This document shows positions 8,293 to 16,305 of a stretch of 64,000 nt of DNA, in pieces; position 1 is the stretch's first letter, and each line of letters begins with the position of its first letter. The stretch is from Psychrobacillus sp. OK032 (GTDB lineage: Bacteria > Bacillota > Bacilli > Bacillales_A > Planococcaceae), in contig NZ_FOGY01000001.1 of assembly GCF_900111345.1 (NCBI RefSeq), positions 310,001-374,000 of the forward strand. The letters are read 5' to 3'. The notes beneath the pieces are model-generated. The model made no database searches. It was not told where the DNA came from and saw only the letters and a program-made list of their open reading frames with translations. Made by a program: the position numbers and the translations under genes.

Positions 8293-8321
8293 AGTGTAAA
8301 AGAAATTCCCAACCGATTCAA
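8293..8321 (-). promoter_or_regulatory. Candidate SigA promoter for the flavoprotein-yktA operon
   Basis: On the minus strand TTGAAT (8316-8321) and TACACT (8293-8298) are separated by 17 bases and lie just ahead of the ribosome site of the gene starting at 8270. Confidence 0.5.
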
Positions 8322-8381
8322 TGAACAAATATTTTTTATAGTCATGAAAGGGTGAAAGTGCTATAATTCATTTGTTTTAAG

Positions 8382-8557
8382 AAAAGCGCAAGCGCCTATA
8401 TTGATGGAGTACAGTCTTAGTTCGCGACATTGTGTCGAAATGACTGTATAACCCGCTTAGTGCGGGCCTCCGACAGGCAAATGTGAAGGGATGGCAGCTC
8501 TCCAGCCGCTACAGTTTTTCACATTTGTTCCCGAGGGCTAAGGCGCTGGAGCTGGAC
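8382..8557 (+). repeat. Family B intergenic repeat (copy 2) with internal mini-hairpins
   Basis: It shares ends and interior with the minus-strand copy at 5779-5930 but has an extra 70-bp insert carrying two perfect short hairpins: CGACA-TTG-TGTCG (8425-8437) and CCCGC-TTAGT-GCGGG (8452-8466). The second has the same 5-bp-stem/5-base-loop design as modules of family A. It fills most of the 319-bp gap between two divergent genes, so the speA promoter must lie in or next to it. Confidence 0.75.
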
Positions 8558-8589
8558 AAAAATAATTCTAGCTAGAGGTGGTATGAACG

Positions 8590-10059
8590 TTGTCACAATT
8601 AGAAACTCCTTTATTCGACGCTTTACTAAAGCATCGAAATCGTCATCCTATCCAGTTTCATATTCCTGGACATAAAAAAGGGAAAGGGATGGACCCTGCA
8701 TTTCGAGAGTTTGTTGGAGATAATATACTTTCTATAGATTTGATTAATATTGCCCCTTTAGATGATTTACATTCTCCTAAAGGTGCGATAAAAAAAGCAC
8801 AGAGTTTAGCAGCGGAAGCATTTGGAGCAGATGAAACATTTTTCTCCGTCCAAGGTACAAGCGGTGCCATTATGACCATGATTCTTACAATTTGTGGTCC
8901 CGGAGACAAAATACTAGTTCCACGAAATGTTCATAAATCTATTATGTCTGCAATTGTTTTCGCAGGTGCAATTCCTATCTTCATCCACCCGGAAGTTGAT
9001 AAAGAACTTGGTATTTCACACGGAATTTCCGTTGAATCCGTTGAAAGAGCCTTGGATGTACATCCTGATGCAAAAGGGTTGCTCGTTATTAATCCTACCT
9101 ATTTTGGATTAGCTGCAGATCTTAAAAAAATCGTAGATATAGCGCACGAAAGAGGAATTCCAGTAGTAGTAGATGAAGCACATGGCGTGCATATTCACTT
9201 CCATAAATCGCTCCCTATTTCCGCTATGGAAGCAGGTGCAGATATGGCAGCAACATCAGTTCATAAATTAGGCGGATCAATGACACAAAGTTCCATTTTA
9301 AATGTGCGTGAAGGACTCGTTTCTACTAAGCGCGTGCAATCGATATTGTCTATGCTTACGACTACATCTACCTCTTATCCTCTTCTAGCATCATTAGATA
9401 CCGCTAGAAGACAATTAGCTATTCATGGGGAAGATTTGATCGGAGAGGCTATTAGAATTGCAAAAGATGCACGTAAACGCATTAACGCGATTCCGCATAT
9501 CTACTGCGTTGGAGAAGAGATTCTACAAACATCCGCAACGTTTGATATGGATCCTACAAAGTTATTAATAAGTGTGAAAAACTTAGGTATGACTGGATAT
9601 GAAGCGGAGATTTGGCTTAGAGAAAAAGCGAATATCGAAGTGGAGCTTTCCGATTTATATAATATTCTTTGCTTAATTACAATCGGAGATACGAAAAAAG
9701 AAACAAACTTACTTATTAATGCCCTTTCTCGTATGGTGGAAGCGCATGAATCAGAGGCAGTAGTAATAGAGCCATCTGTCACATTACCAGATATTCCTGG
9801 ACTCGCTATGTCGCCACGAGATGCATTTTATGCAGCTACTGAGCAAATTCCATTAAAAGAAGCAAGCGGACGTATTTCTGCTGAGTTCGTCATGGTATAT
9901 CCTCCTGGAATCCCCATTTTTATTCCCGGGGAAATAATTACACAAGGGAATATTGACTATATAGTGATGAATATAAAAGCTGGTCTCCCTGTGCAAGGTC
10001 CAGAAGATGATACTTTAGAAATGATCCATGTAATAAAAGAACATCAAGCTATCTTTTAA
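8590..10059 (+). CDS. speA: PLP-dependent arginine/lysine/ornithine decarboxylase, SpeA type
   Basis: This is a fold-type I basic amino acid decarboxylase. FHIPGHKKGKGMD lies near residue 23, SVQGTSGA near 86, DEAHGVH at 195-201, and TSVHKLGGS places the PLP-binding lysine at K226. The C-terminal domain reads YPPGIPIFIPGE. At 489 residues it matches SpeA and YaaO of B. subtilis. The position next to yktA supports SpeA, the arginine decarboxylase that makes agmatine for spermidine synthesis, but substrate choice is an inference. Translation starts at TTG, with GAGGTGG 8 bases upstream. A polyamine uptake system lies at 31.6 kb. Confidence 0.85.
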   Translation: MSQLETPLFDALLKHRNRHPIQFHIPGHKKGKGMDPAFREFVGDNILSIDLINIAPLDDLHSPKGAIKKAQSLAAEAFGADETFFSVQGTSGAIMTMILTICGPGDKILVPRNVHKSIMSAIVFAGAIPIFIHPEVDKELGISHGISVESVERALDVHPDAKGLLVINPTYFGLAADLKKIVDIAHERGIPVVVDEAHGVHIHFHKSLPISAMEAGADMAATSVHKLGGSMTQSSILNVREGLVSTKRVQSILSMLTTTSTSYPLLASLDTARRQLAIHGEDLIGEAIRIAKDARKRINAIPHIYCVGEEILQTSATFDMDPTKLLISVKNLGMTGYEAEIWLREKANIEVELSDLYNILCLITIGDTKKETNLLINALSRMVEAHESEAVVIEPSVTLPDIPGLAMSPRDAFYAATEQIPLKEASGRISAEFVMVYPPGIPIFIPGEIITQGNIDYIVMNIKAGLPVQGPEDDTLEMIHVIKEHQAIF

Positions 10060-10069
10060 TAGCAAAATT

Positions 10070-10103
10070 AAGGAGAGATCAACAATTGATCTCTCCTTTT
10101 TAT
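10070..10103 (+). terminator. Intrinsic terminator after speA
   Basis: A perfect 13-bp stem (10070-10082 with 10086-10098) is followed by TTTTATT on the plus strand, between the convergent ends of speA and lrgB. Confidence 0.85.
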
Positions 10104-10777
10104 TGAAAAAACAACGCAAATAGCGGACATATAAACGCGCCTATTATTGCACTTAAAGTCATCGAAACTGAGCCCATAGACAAAGCTCGCTCTCCGTATT
10201 CCGTAAGCTTGGATACTCCAAAACCATGCGAAGCACTTCCCATAGATATTCCCCTGCTAACCGATTTCTCAATACGACATATTTTAAAAATAAATGGTCC
10301 CAGTAGTGCACCGGTTAAACCCGCAATAATGACAAAAACAGCTGTAAGTGAAGGAAAACCTCCAATAGCTCCGCTAATCTGCATTGCTACAGGAGTCGTA
10401 ATCGATTTTGGCAATAAAGACAAAATATAATCATTACTTAAATTTAGTAGTTTAGCAAAAACAATTATACTTATTAATCCTGAGAGCATAGCAACAACAA
10501 CACTTGTTAAAATAGAAAACAAGTTTTGTTTAATAATATTTCGTTGCGTATATAACGGATAAGCCATACTAACTACAGCTGGCCCTAGCATTGCATCTAT
10601 CCATTTTGCCCCAATCATATATGTATCATAAGAGATAGAGAAAGATTTTAATAGAATTATAATTAAAATAGTTGCTGTCACCACTGGAAATAAGAGAGGT
10701 GTTGAAAATCTTGCATTTAATTTTTTCATGAGAACAAAAATAATAATCGTCCCGATAATCATACTAATTGCAATCAT
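10100..10777 (-). CDS. lrgB: LrgB/CidB family membrane protein
   Basis: The ATG at 10777 overlaps the lrgA stop as ATGA and follows AGAGGAAG, giving a 225-residue protein of normal size. It has about seven to eight membrane segments and the conserved stretches LLPKSITTPVAMQIS and GSASHGFGVSKLTEYGERALSMGSVSM, which identify LrgB/CidB (YohK-type). These proteins act with LrgA in the cytoplasmic membrane in control of autolysis and in pyruvate or glycolate-type transport. It is the last gene of a three-gene coupled operon. Confidence 0.9.
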   Translation of the reverse strand: MIAISMIIGTIIIFVLMKKLNARFSTPLLFPVVTATILIIILLKSFSISYDTYMIGAKWIDAMLGPAVVSMAYPLYTQRNIIKQNLFSILTSVVVAMLSGLISIIVFAKLLNLSNDYILSLLPKSITTPVAMQISGAIGGFPSLTAVFVIIAGLTGALLGPFIFKICRIEKSVSRGISMGSASHGFGVSKLTEYGERALSMGSVSMTLSAIIGAFICPLFALFFQ

Positions 10778-11160
10778 TGTACTTCTTCCTCTCTTGTTTT
10801 CCGACCTTCTAAATACTGACATATCCTTCCAGTAATAATAACGGTAAGCACCGTACTTACTATTACCGAAGAAATAAGAAGTACTCCGTTTATAGAAAGT
10901 AATTCTGGATAATTCATTACCCCGACAGTGGAAGGAACAAAAAATAAAGCAAGTAATCCCAATAAAAAACCTGCTCCTTCTTTAATTAATTGAACAGGGA
11001 TTACTTTCAAATGCAAACAGCCTAAAAGTAACAGTAACCCTACGATACTGCCAGGGAACTTAATATGTAGTATTTGTACGATAAAAGAACCTAATAAGGA
11101 AAATAAGTACAATATACAAATTTGAAGAACAATGCGAATATACTTTTTCATCTCTATCAT
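10774..11160 (-). CDS. lrgA: LrgA/CidA family holin-like protein
   Basis: The 128-residue protein has four membrane segments and the family stretch KFPGSIVGLLLLLGCLHLKVI followed by FVPSTVGVM. The ATG at 11160 overlaps the stop of the upstream deacetylase gene (ATGA), with AAAGGA in front; a second methionine three codons later is possible. Members oligomerise in the membrane and modulate murein hydrolase activity or small-acid transport with LrgB. No LytSR or CidR-type regulator lies next to it. Confidence 0.9.
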   Translation of the reverse strand: MIEMKKYIRIVLQICILYLFSLLGSFIVQILHIKFPGSIVGLLLLLGCLHLKVIPVQLIKEGAGFLLGLLALFFVPSTVGVMNYPELLSINGVLLISSVIVSTVLTVIITGRICQYLEGRKTREEEVQ

Positions 11161-11972
11161 TCAATTCCTTTTATTGTATGGGGATCGATAAAATCATACC
11201 CTTTGCTACGAAAACCCTCTACAATGCCAGTTAAAGCTTCTGCAGTCCATTGTCGATCATGCATTAATAAATTTGCTCCATCTGTTAAATATTCCGTATT
11301 CACCATTATATCTGTTAAACTAGCAGCATCCATATAGTCTTTTTCCCAATCATAGCCATATGTCCAATTCATCAAAAGCATTCCTTCACTATGAACAAGT
11401 GATTTACTAAATTCCGTATTAACTCCAAATGGTGCACGGAAGAATTTCGGTTTTTCACCAATCACAGCTTCTACTGTTTCATTTACTTTCAAGATCTCTT
11501 CTCGTTGTTGGTCCTCAGAAATGTCCTTTAAATTCGCATGAGTTTGCGTATGATTTCCAATTGCAAAGCCCATGTCATGGATTTCTTTCATATTCGCTAT
11601 TTGTTCATCTGCTTCGATGAAGTGACCATTTACGAAAAAGATTGCTGGAGCGTTCAATGCTTTCAAAGTTTTCGCCATTTCTACAGCATATTTATCGGGA
11701 GCGTCATCAATTGTAAGTAGTACTACCTTTGGATTGGCATCTCCAATTGGTTGTAATGTCCAATTTGCTGGATTTAATTCATATAATGGTTCTTGCGTTT
11801 CTTCAATAGGTTCTTCCTCAACTACTTCTTGAGTTACTTCTACTTGCTCTTCACTCTTAACTTCAGTTGTTACTTCACTTTCTTTTTGGGCAACCGGTTT
11901 TTCTTCTGAAACTCCACATGCTGAAAGTACAAGCATAATTGCTGCAAATAATATCAATGTTGTTTTTTTCAA
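11157..11972 (-). CDS. Lipoprotein polysaccharide deacetylase (NodB homology, CE4)
   Basis: A TTG at 11972 with GGGAAG 8 bases upstream gives a clean lipoprotein signal: MKKTTLILF, hydrophobic core and lipobox LSAC. A Glu/Val-rich linker follows, then a NodB domain with TIDDAPD (metal and base), NHTQTH (zinc histidines), FRAPFGVN and a late LLMHDR. Motif 1 has Ile where most members have Phe (TFDD). It should act outside the membrane on peptidoglycan or another amino-sugar polymer. Its stop overlaps the lrgA start, so it heads the deacetylase-lrgA-lrgB operon, an unusual partner for LrgAB. Confidence 0.85.
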   Translation of the reverse strand: MKKTTLILFAAIMLVLSACGVSEEKPVAQKESEVTTEVKSEEQVEVTQEVVEEEPIEETQEPLYELNPANWTLQPIGDANPKVVLLTIDDAPDKYAVEMAKTLKALNAPAIFFVNGHFIEADEQIANMKEIHDMGFAIGNHTQTHANLKDISEDQQREEILKVNETVEAVIGEKPKFFRAPFGVNTEFSKSLVHSEGMLLMNWTYGYDWEKDYMDAASLTDIMVNTEYLTDGANLLMHDRQWTAEALTGIVEGFRSKGYDFIDPHTIKGIE

Positions 11973-12010
11973 TTTAATACACTTCCCTTTCAATAATTAT
12001 TTTAACATGA

Positions 12011-12053
12011 ACAAAAGAAAGCCGTGTAGAGTATTTCCACACGGTTTCTTTTG
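12011..12053 (-). terminator. Long hairpin terminator downstream of the SDR gene
   Basis: Arms ACAAAAGAAAGCCGTGT (12011-12027) and ACACGGTTTCTTTTGT (12038-12053) pair almost perfectly around a short loop. It separates the SDR unit from the deacetylase operon; T-rich sequence flanks both sides. Confidence 0.7.
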
Positions 12054-12150
12054 TCAAATATGCCTCGCGTATTTGATTCCACTTCTCTTCGTTCAGCTCC
12101 GGCAAAGTAATAGGTCCCAAGCCAAATTGGTAGCAGTGAAACAAATGCTA
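12054..12150 (-). pseudogene. Possible gene remnant behind the SDR gene
   Basis: Just past the SDR stop the minus strand contains a start-less frame that reads like real protein (YQFGLGPITLPELNEEKW, then NQIREAYLTKETVW) and runs into the terminator hairpin. It has no start codon with a ribosome site. It could be the tail of a lost gene or chance. Confidence 0.2.
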
Positions 12151-12156
12151 ATTAAG

Positions 12157-12942
12157 TTAAAGTGTTCCACCAGATCCACCATCAATATTAACCGCTGTAC
12201 CGGTTACGTACGATGCTGCATCTGAAACTAAAAATGTAATAACATTGGCCGCTTCCGTTGTTTCGCCTATTCTTCCCAGTGGAATGGAGGGACCTATAAT
12301 ATTTTTAGAGTATTCTTCCCAGGAAAGTTCAGGAGTCTCTTTTAACCAACGCTTTTCTATTTGATCACTGCGAATTAATCCGATACATACTGTATTTACA
12401 CGAATATTATCTTTTCCTAAATCATTGCTCATTGCTTTTGTTAGGGCCATACCAGCAGCTCGACTTACGGTTGTTGGTAATGACGAAGCAGGTGGTGTTT
12501 TCGCTAATACAGCAGTCACGTTTACAATCGCTCCTCCGCCTTCTTTTCGCATATAAGGAATTGCAGCTTTCGAAGTATGTATGGCACCGAAGAGCTTTAA
12601 ATCTAAGTCTGTTTGCCATAAATCTGTATCAACTGACTCGAAAGGATTGGCGGATGATGACCCTGCATTATTTACTAAAATGTCTAACCTCCCGTAATGG
12701 CCAATTGTTTGTTGAATAATTTTTATACATTCCTGCTCGTTAGTAATATCAGCAGAGACTGTTAATACTTCTTTTCCTGTTTCATTTTTTATAAACAGTG
12801 CAGCCTCTTCCAATTGTTCTTTTCCTCGAGCGCAAATCGTTACAGATGCACCTTCTTTTACTAACTGCAAGGCTGTATACAAACCAATTCCTTTACTTGA
12901 TCCCGTAATTACAGCTACTTTACCTTTTAACCCTAACTCCAT
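12157..12942 (-). CDS. SDR-family protein lacking the canonical Ser-Tyr-Lys triad
   Basis: The 261-residue protein has a Rossmann fold with TGSSKGIG (13-20) and NNAG (91-94), and ends in the usual SDR tail ASYVTGTAVNIDGG. At the active site the expected Ser-Tyr-Lys are missing: the Ser position reads T143/A144, and the YxxxK position reads T157-TVS-R161. It may therefore not be a standard alcohol/ketone oxidoreductase. A 17-spaced promoter lies upstream and it appears monocistronic. It lies next to the acyl-CoA operon, so a role in acyl-CoA chemistry is possible but unproven. Confidence 0.8.
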   Translation of the reverse strand: MELGLKGKVAVITGSSKGIGLYTALQLVKEGASVTICARGKEQLEEAALFIKNETGKEVLTVSADITNEQECIKIIQQTIGHYGRLDILVNNAGSSSANPFESVDTDLWQTDLDLKLFGAIHTSKAAIPYMRKEGGGAIVNVTAVLAKTPPASSLPTTVSRAAGMALTKAMSNDLGKDNIRVNTVCIGLIRSDQIEKRWLKETPELSWEEYSKNIIGPSIPLGRIGETTEAANVITFLVSDAASYVTGTAVNIDGGSGGTL

Positions 12943-12975
12943 CTTACTTCCCCCTTAATAATCTATTTAAACTAT

Positions 12976-13004
12976 ATTATAGATTCAAAGTTTGTATATA
13001 ACAA
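12976..13004 (-). promoter_or_regulatory. SigA-type promoter of the SDR gene
   Basis: On the minus strand TTGTTA (12999-13004) and a perfect TATAAT (12976-12981) are exactly 17 bases apart, 34 bases upstream of the SDR start. A GGGGG ribosome site follows. Confidence 0.7.
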
Positions 13005-13180
13005 CGAATGTCGGATTATTTTGATAATCTGACCAAAAACTACAATGATTAGCTAATTTACTATATGAAGAAGTTAATAATATATATACTTGCTATTGGT
13101 AGTGCCTTTACCATCATGTTCTAATCAGTATAATTTTGTTCCGAAATACAATTTATGTTTAATTCTACTGGTCATAAGTA
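13005..13180. other. AT-rich intergenic stretch
   Basis: Between the SDR promoter and the terminator behind the HMG-CoA lyase gene I see no open frame with a ribosome site, no repeat shared with the rest of the window and no clear hairpin. Confidence 0.5.
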
Positions 13181-13237
13181 AAAGGACTAACATCCAAAGG
13201 TCACTTTATATGTGACCTTGGTGTTAGCCCTTTCTTT
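13181..13237 (-). terminator. Terminator of the acyl-CoA catabolic operon
   Basis: A long imperfect hairpin pairs GGACTAACATCCAAAGGTCA (from 13184) with the arm TGACCTTGGTGTTAGCCC (13213-13230). It lies 18 bases past the HMG-CoA lyase stop; T-rich sequence flanks both sides. Confidence 0.75.
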
Positions 13238-13254
13238 TCTTTATATTAGAATCC

Positions 13255-14127
13255 CTATAACACCGGTTGTAGACGACTAGAAAGTGACTTGGCAAAAGGA
13301 ACGATTTTATCAATTTCCTCTAACTTTAAACCTGTTTCTACTCCCATTTCTGAGAGCATCAAAGCCACTTCTTCAGTTGCCAAATTCCCGGTTGCACCTG
13401 GTGAAAATGGACAACCACCTAGCCCTCCGATCGAACTATCAAACTTATCGATTCCTGCTTCCATAGCTGCTAGCGTATTAGCTAATGCCATTTTTCGTGT
13501 GTCGTGGAAGTGTCCTACAAAAACCGTGTCGGGATATAAGTCCTTCAGTCTTGCGAATCGGTCATAAACTATCTTAGGATTTGCGTATCCATTTGTATCT
13601 CCAATGTCGATTTCATCTGCTCCTAGTTCCACAAAACGTTGACAAACATAATTTAATTCTTCAAAAGAGACTTTTCCTTGATATGGACAAGCAAACGACA
13701 TAGAAACATAAGCTCTAGTGAAAATCCCATGTTCTTTAGCTAGCGTAAACATTTTTTCCGTTTCTAAAAGTGATTCATCAGTTGTCTTATTTATATTTTT
13801 TTGGTTGAAAGTTGAACTTGCCCCAATAAATACTGCAATTTGAGGGACATTTGCTTGAATAGCTCGTTCGAGTGCTTTTAAATTAGGTGTTAATGCTATA
13901 TAAGTAATACCTAACTCATTACAATACTGACTAATATCATCTGCATCTGCCATTTGTGGTACCCACTTAGGACTTACAAATGCAGCAGTTTCCATACGGG
14001 AAAACCCTGCATCCGCAAGTTGAAGAATCAATTCCTTTTTGGATTCTGTAGAAATTGGTTTTGATTCATTTTGTAACCCATCTCGCGGACCAACTTCAAT
14101 TAATTCTATTTTCTTAGGAATATTCAT
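13255..14127 (-). CDS. Hydroxymethylglutaryl-CoA lyase (YngG/MvaB type)
   Basis: The 290-residue HMGL-like TIM-barrel protein has EVGPRDGLQNE at the N-terminus with the catalytic Arg and metal Asp, a metal-binding VGHFHD, and the signature GLGGCPFSPGATGNLATE near residue 230 that carries the active-site Cys. It cleaves HMG-CoA to acetoacetate and acetyl-CoA, the last step of leucine breakdown. It is the third gene after an enoyl-CoA hydratase and an acyl-CoA dehydrogenase (16-base gap). No methylcrotonyl-CoA carboxylase gene accompanies it here. Confidence 0.9.
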   Translation of the reverse strand: MNIPKKIELIEVGPRDGLQNESKPISTESKKELILQLADAGFSRMETAAFVSPKWVPQMADADDISQYCNELGITYIALTPNLKALERAIQANVPQIAVFIGASSTFNQKNINKTTDESLLETEKMFTLAKEHGIFTRAYVSMSFACPYQGKVSFEELNYVCQRFVELGADEIDIGDTNGYANPKIVYDRFARLKDLYPDTVFVGHFHDTRKMALANTLAAMEAGIDKFDSSIGGLGGCPFSPGATGNLATEEVALMLSEMGVETGLKLEEIDKIVPFAKSLSSRLQPVL

Positions 14128-14143
14128 AGTGCACCCTCCGATT

Positions 14144-15322
14144 TTAATAAGATCTTGGCATGCCTAAAATATGCTGCGCTACATAGGATAATATTAAGTT
14201 TGTCGAGATTGGTGCTACTTGATATAATCTTGTTTCTCTAAATTTCCTTTCAACATCATATTCCTCAGCAAATCCAAAACCTCCGTGGGTTTGAAGGCAA
14301 GCATTTGCTGCTTCCCATGAAGCATCAGCAGAAAGTAGTTTAGCCATATTGGCTTCTTTCCCACACGCTTTTCCTTCATCATACAATCTAGCTGCTTGGA
14401 ATCTCATTAAGTCTGCTGCTTCTAAATGGACGTAAGACTTGGCAATCGGAAACTGAATGCCTTGATTTTGACCGATTGGTCTATTAAAGACTACCCGATC
14501 TTTAGCATACTGTGTCGCACGATCAACAAACCAATAGCCATCCCCTATACATTCAGCGGCAATTAGAATACGTTCTACATTCATGCCGTCTAAAATATAT
14601 GAAAAACCTTTTCCTTCTTCACCGATCAAATTTTCTACAGGAACTTCTAAATCTTCAATGAATAGTTCTGTTGTCGCATGATTCATCATCGTCCGAATAG
14701 GTTTAATGGTAATTCCATTTCCAACAGCTTCATTCAAGTCAACTAATAATACGGATAAGCCTTCCGTCCGTTTTTTTACTTGATCAATTGGCGTTGTTCG
14801 AACGAGTAGAAGCATAAGGTCCGAGTATTCAGCACGTGAGATAAATACTTTTTGTCCGTTTACGATATATTTATCTCCTTTACGTACAGCTACCGTTTTT
14901 AATTGTGTTGTATCTGAACCTGTATTCGGTTCCGTAACACCGAATGCTTGTAGTCTTAAGGATCCGTCAGCAATTTTTGGTAAGTATTTTTGCTTCTGTA
15001 CTTCAGATCCATGACGTAATAAAGTTCCCATCGTATACATTTGTGCATGACATGCGCCTGCATTAGCACCCGAACGATTAATTTCTTCCATGATAATCGA
15101 TGCATCCGTAACAGATAATCCAGACCCTCCATATTCTTCTGGAATGAGTGCAGCTAAGAACCCAGCTTCTGATAAAGCGGCTACAAATTCTTCAGGGTAT
15201 GAGTTCGTTTCATCTAACTTTCTCCAATATTCATCCGGATAGTCTTTACAAATCGTTCTTACACTCTGGCGAAGTTCTTCTTGAAATTCAGGTGTGCTAA
15301 TATGCAGTTCAGTTGTTTTCAT
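14144..15322 (-). CDS. Acyl-CoA dehydrogenase
   Basis: The ATG at 15322 with GGGGGA 7 bases upstream gives 392 residues. Visible signatures are FGVTEPNTGSDTTQ (FAD/substrate), RPIGQNQGIQFPIA, and GGFGFAEEYDVER, which places a Glu at the usual position of the catalytic base. The C-terminus ends HILGMPRSY in place of the common YEGTSQIQ motif, so it belongs to a side branch of the family. It should oxidise an acyl-CoA with electron transfer to ETF. Substrate is unknown; the operon context suggests a branched or short chain. Confidence 0.85.
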   Translation of the reverse strand: MKTTELHISTPEFQEELRQSVRTICKDYPDEYWRKLDETNSYPEEFVAALSEAGFLAALIPEEYGGSGLSVTDASIIMEEINRSGANAGACHAQMYTMGTLLRHGSEVQKQKYLPKIADGSLRLQAFGVTEPNTGSDTTQLKTVAVRKGDKYIVNGQKVFISRAEYSDLMLLLVRTTPIDQVKKRTEGLSVLLVDLNEAVGNGITIKPIRTMMNHATTELFIEDLEVPVENLIGEEGKGFSYILDGMNVERILIAAECIGDGYWFVDRATQYAKDRVVFNRPIGQNQGIQFPIAKSYVHLEAADLMRFQAARLYDEGKACGKEANMAKLLSADASWEAANACLQTHGGFGFAEEYDVERKFRETRLYQVAPISTNLILSYVAQHILGMPRSY

Positions 15323-15364
15323 TTTATATTCCCCCATTTTTTATTTTTGAATTCTATGAAAATT

Positions 15365-16147
15365 TTACTTCCCAACAAATTGAGGAGTACGCTTTTCTAC
15401 GAATGCTAAAACTCCTTCCAAGCGATCCTCCGTATTTACACAGTGATTGTAAAAAACGAGTTCCTCTTCCCTTGCTTGCATATCTTCCATTCCAAATAAA
15501 GAATCTACGGCTTTCTTGCAATTTTGAACAGCAATTGGCGCATTCTTTGCCAACATTTCCGCAAGCTCATACGCCTCTTCCAATAAATTTTCGGAAGTTG
15601 TTAATCGATTGAACAAGCCAGCTTTATCTGCCTCTTCTGCGGATACCATTCGACCGGTGCATACCCACTCTTTTGCAATATGGACACCAACTCTTTTGGG
15701 AAGAAGTCGTGTCCCACCGCCACCAGGCATTATTCCACGCGTTGCTTCAGGCAGACCAAATGTAGCTGTGTGAGCAGCAACGATAAAATCACAATTCAGA
15801 ACGATTTCAAATCCTCCAGCAAGTGCAAAGCCATCCACAGCAGCAATTACCGGTTGTGGTAAATCAGCAATTGCATAGAACATTTCTTCAAAAAGTTTAT
15901 GTTGTGCTTTCCATTCTACTTCTGTCATCCCATTTCGTTCTTTTAAATCGGCACCTGAACAGAATGCTTTTGGATTGGTTGATGATAATACTACTACTCT
16001 CGCATCAGACTTAGAAATAGATTGAAGGGCTTCTAAGATCTCTGTTGCCATCTGAGTATTAAAGGCGTTGCGAGATTCAGGGCGATTTAATTCAATAACA
16101 GCGATTTGCTTATTTGTTCCTACTTTACTAATTTTTAAAAAGGTCAT
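15365..16147 (-). CDS. Enoyl-CoA hydratase/isomerase (crotonase family)
   Basis: The ATG at 16147 is preceded by AAGGAAGTG and gives 260 residues. The crotonase fold is shown by ELNRPESRNAFN, the oxyanion stretch CSGADLKER, AAVDGFALAGGFEI and FGLPEATRGIMPGGGGT, with the two glutamates of hydratases (E in GGFEI and in LPEATRG). It may hydrate methylglutaconyl-CoA for the HMG-CoA lyase in the same operon, as YngF does, but other enoyl-CoAs fit as well. It is the first gene, divergent from a LysR regulator. Confidence 0.85.
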   Translation of the reverse strand: MTFLKISKVGTNKQIAVIELNRPESRNAFNTQMATEILEALQSISKSDARVVVLSSTNPKAFCSGADLKERNGMTEVEWKAQHKLFEEMFYAIADLPQPVIAAVDGFALAGGFEIVLNCDFIVAAHTATFGLPEATRGIMPGGGGTRLLPKRVGVHIAKEWVCTGRMVSAEEADKAGLFNRLTTSENLLEEAYELAEMLAKNAPIAVQNCKKAVDSLFGMEDMQAREEELVFYNHCVNTEDRLEGVLAFVEKRTPQFVGK

Positions 16148-16211
16148 TTTTTTCACTTCCTTCATGTTATTAAAAAAGAATCAACTATTTTCAAGGTTTA
16201 TAACAAATTTT

Positions 16212-16223
16212 AAGAATATTCTT
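16212..16223. promoter_or_regulatory. Candidate operator in the divergent LysR/enoyl-CoA hydratase region
   Basis: AAGAATATTCTT is a perfect 12-bp palindrome midway between the two divergent starts (16147 and 16306), where LysR-type regulators usually bind. It is a candidate only. Confidence 0.4.
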
Positions 16224-16235
16224 TTGGTAATTGAA

Positions 16236-16264
16236 TTGACGTTAGTACACATACAGTGTAAAAC
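16236..16264 (+). promoter_or_regulatory. Candidate promoter of the lysR gene
   Basis: TTGACG (16236-16241) and TAAAAC (16259-16264) are 17 bases apart, about 40 bases before the GTG start. Confidence 0.55.
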
Positions 16265-16305
16265 TAAACTAGACTATACATTCCAACAAATTGGGAGGTA
16301 CAAAT

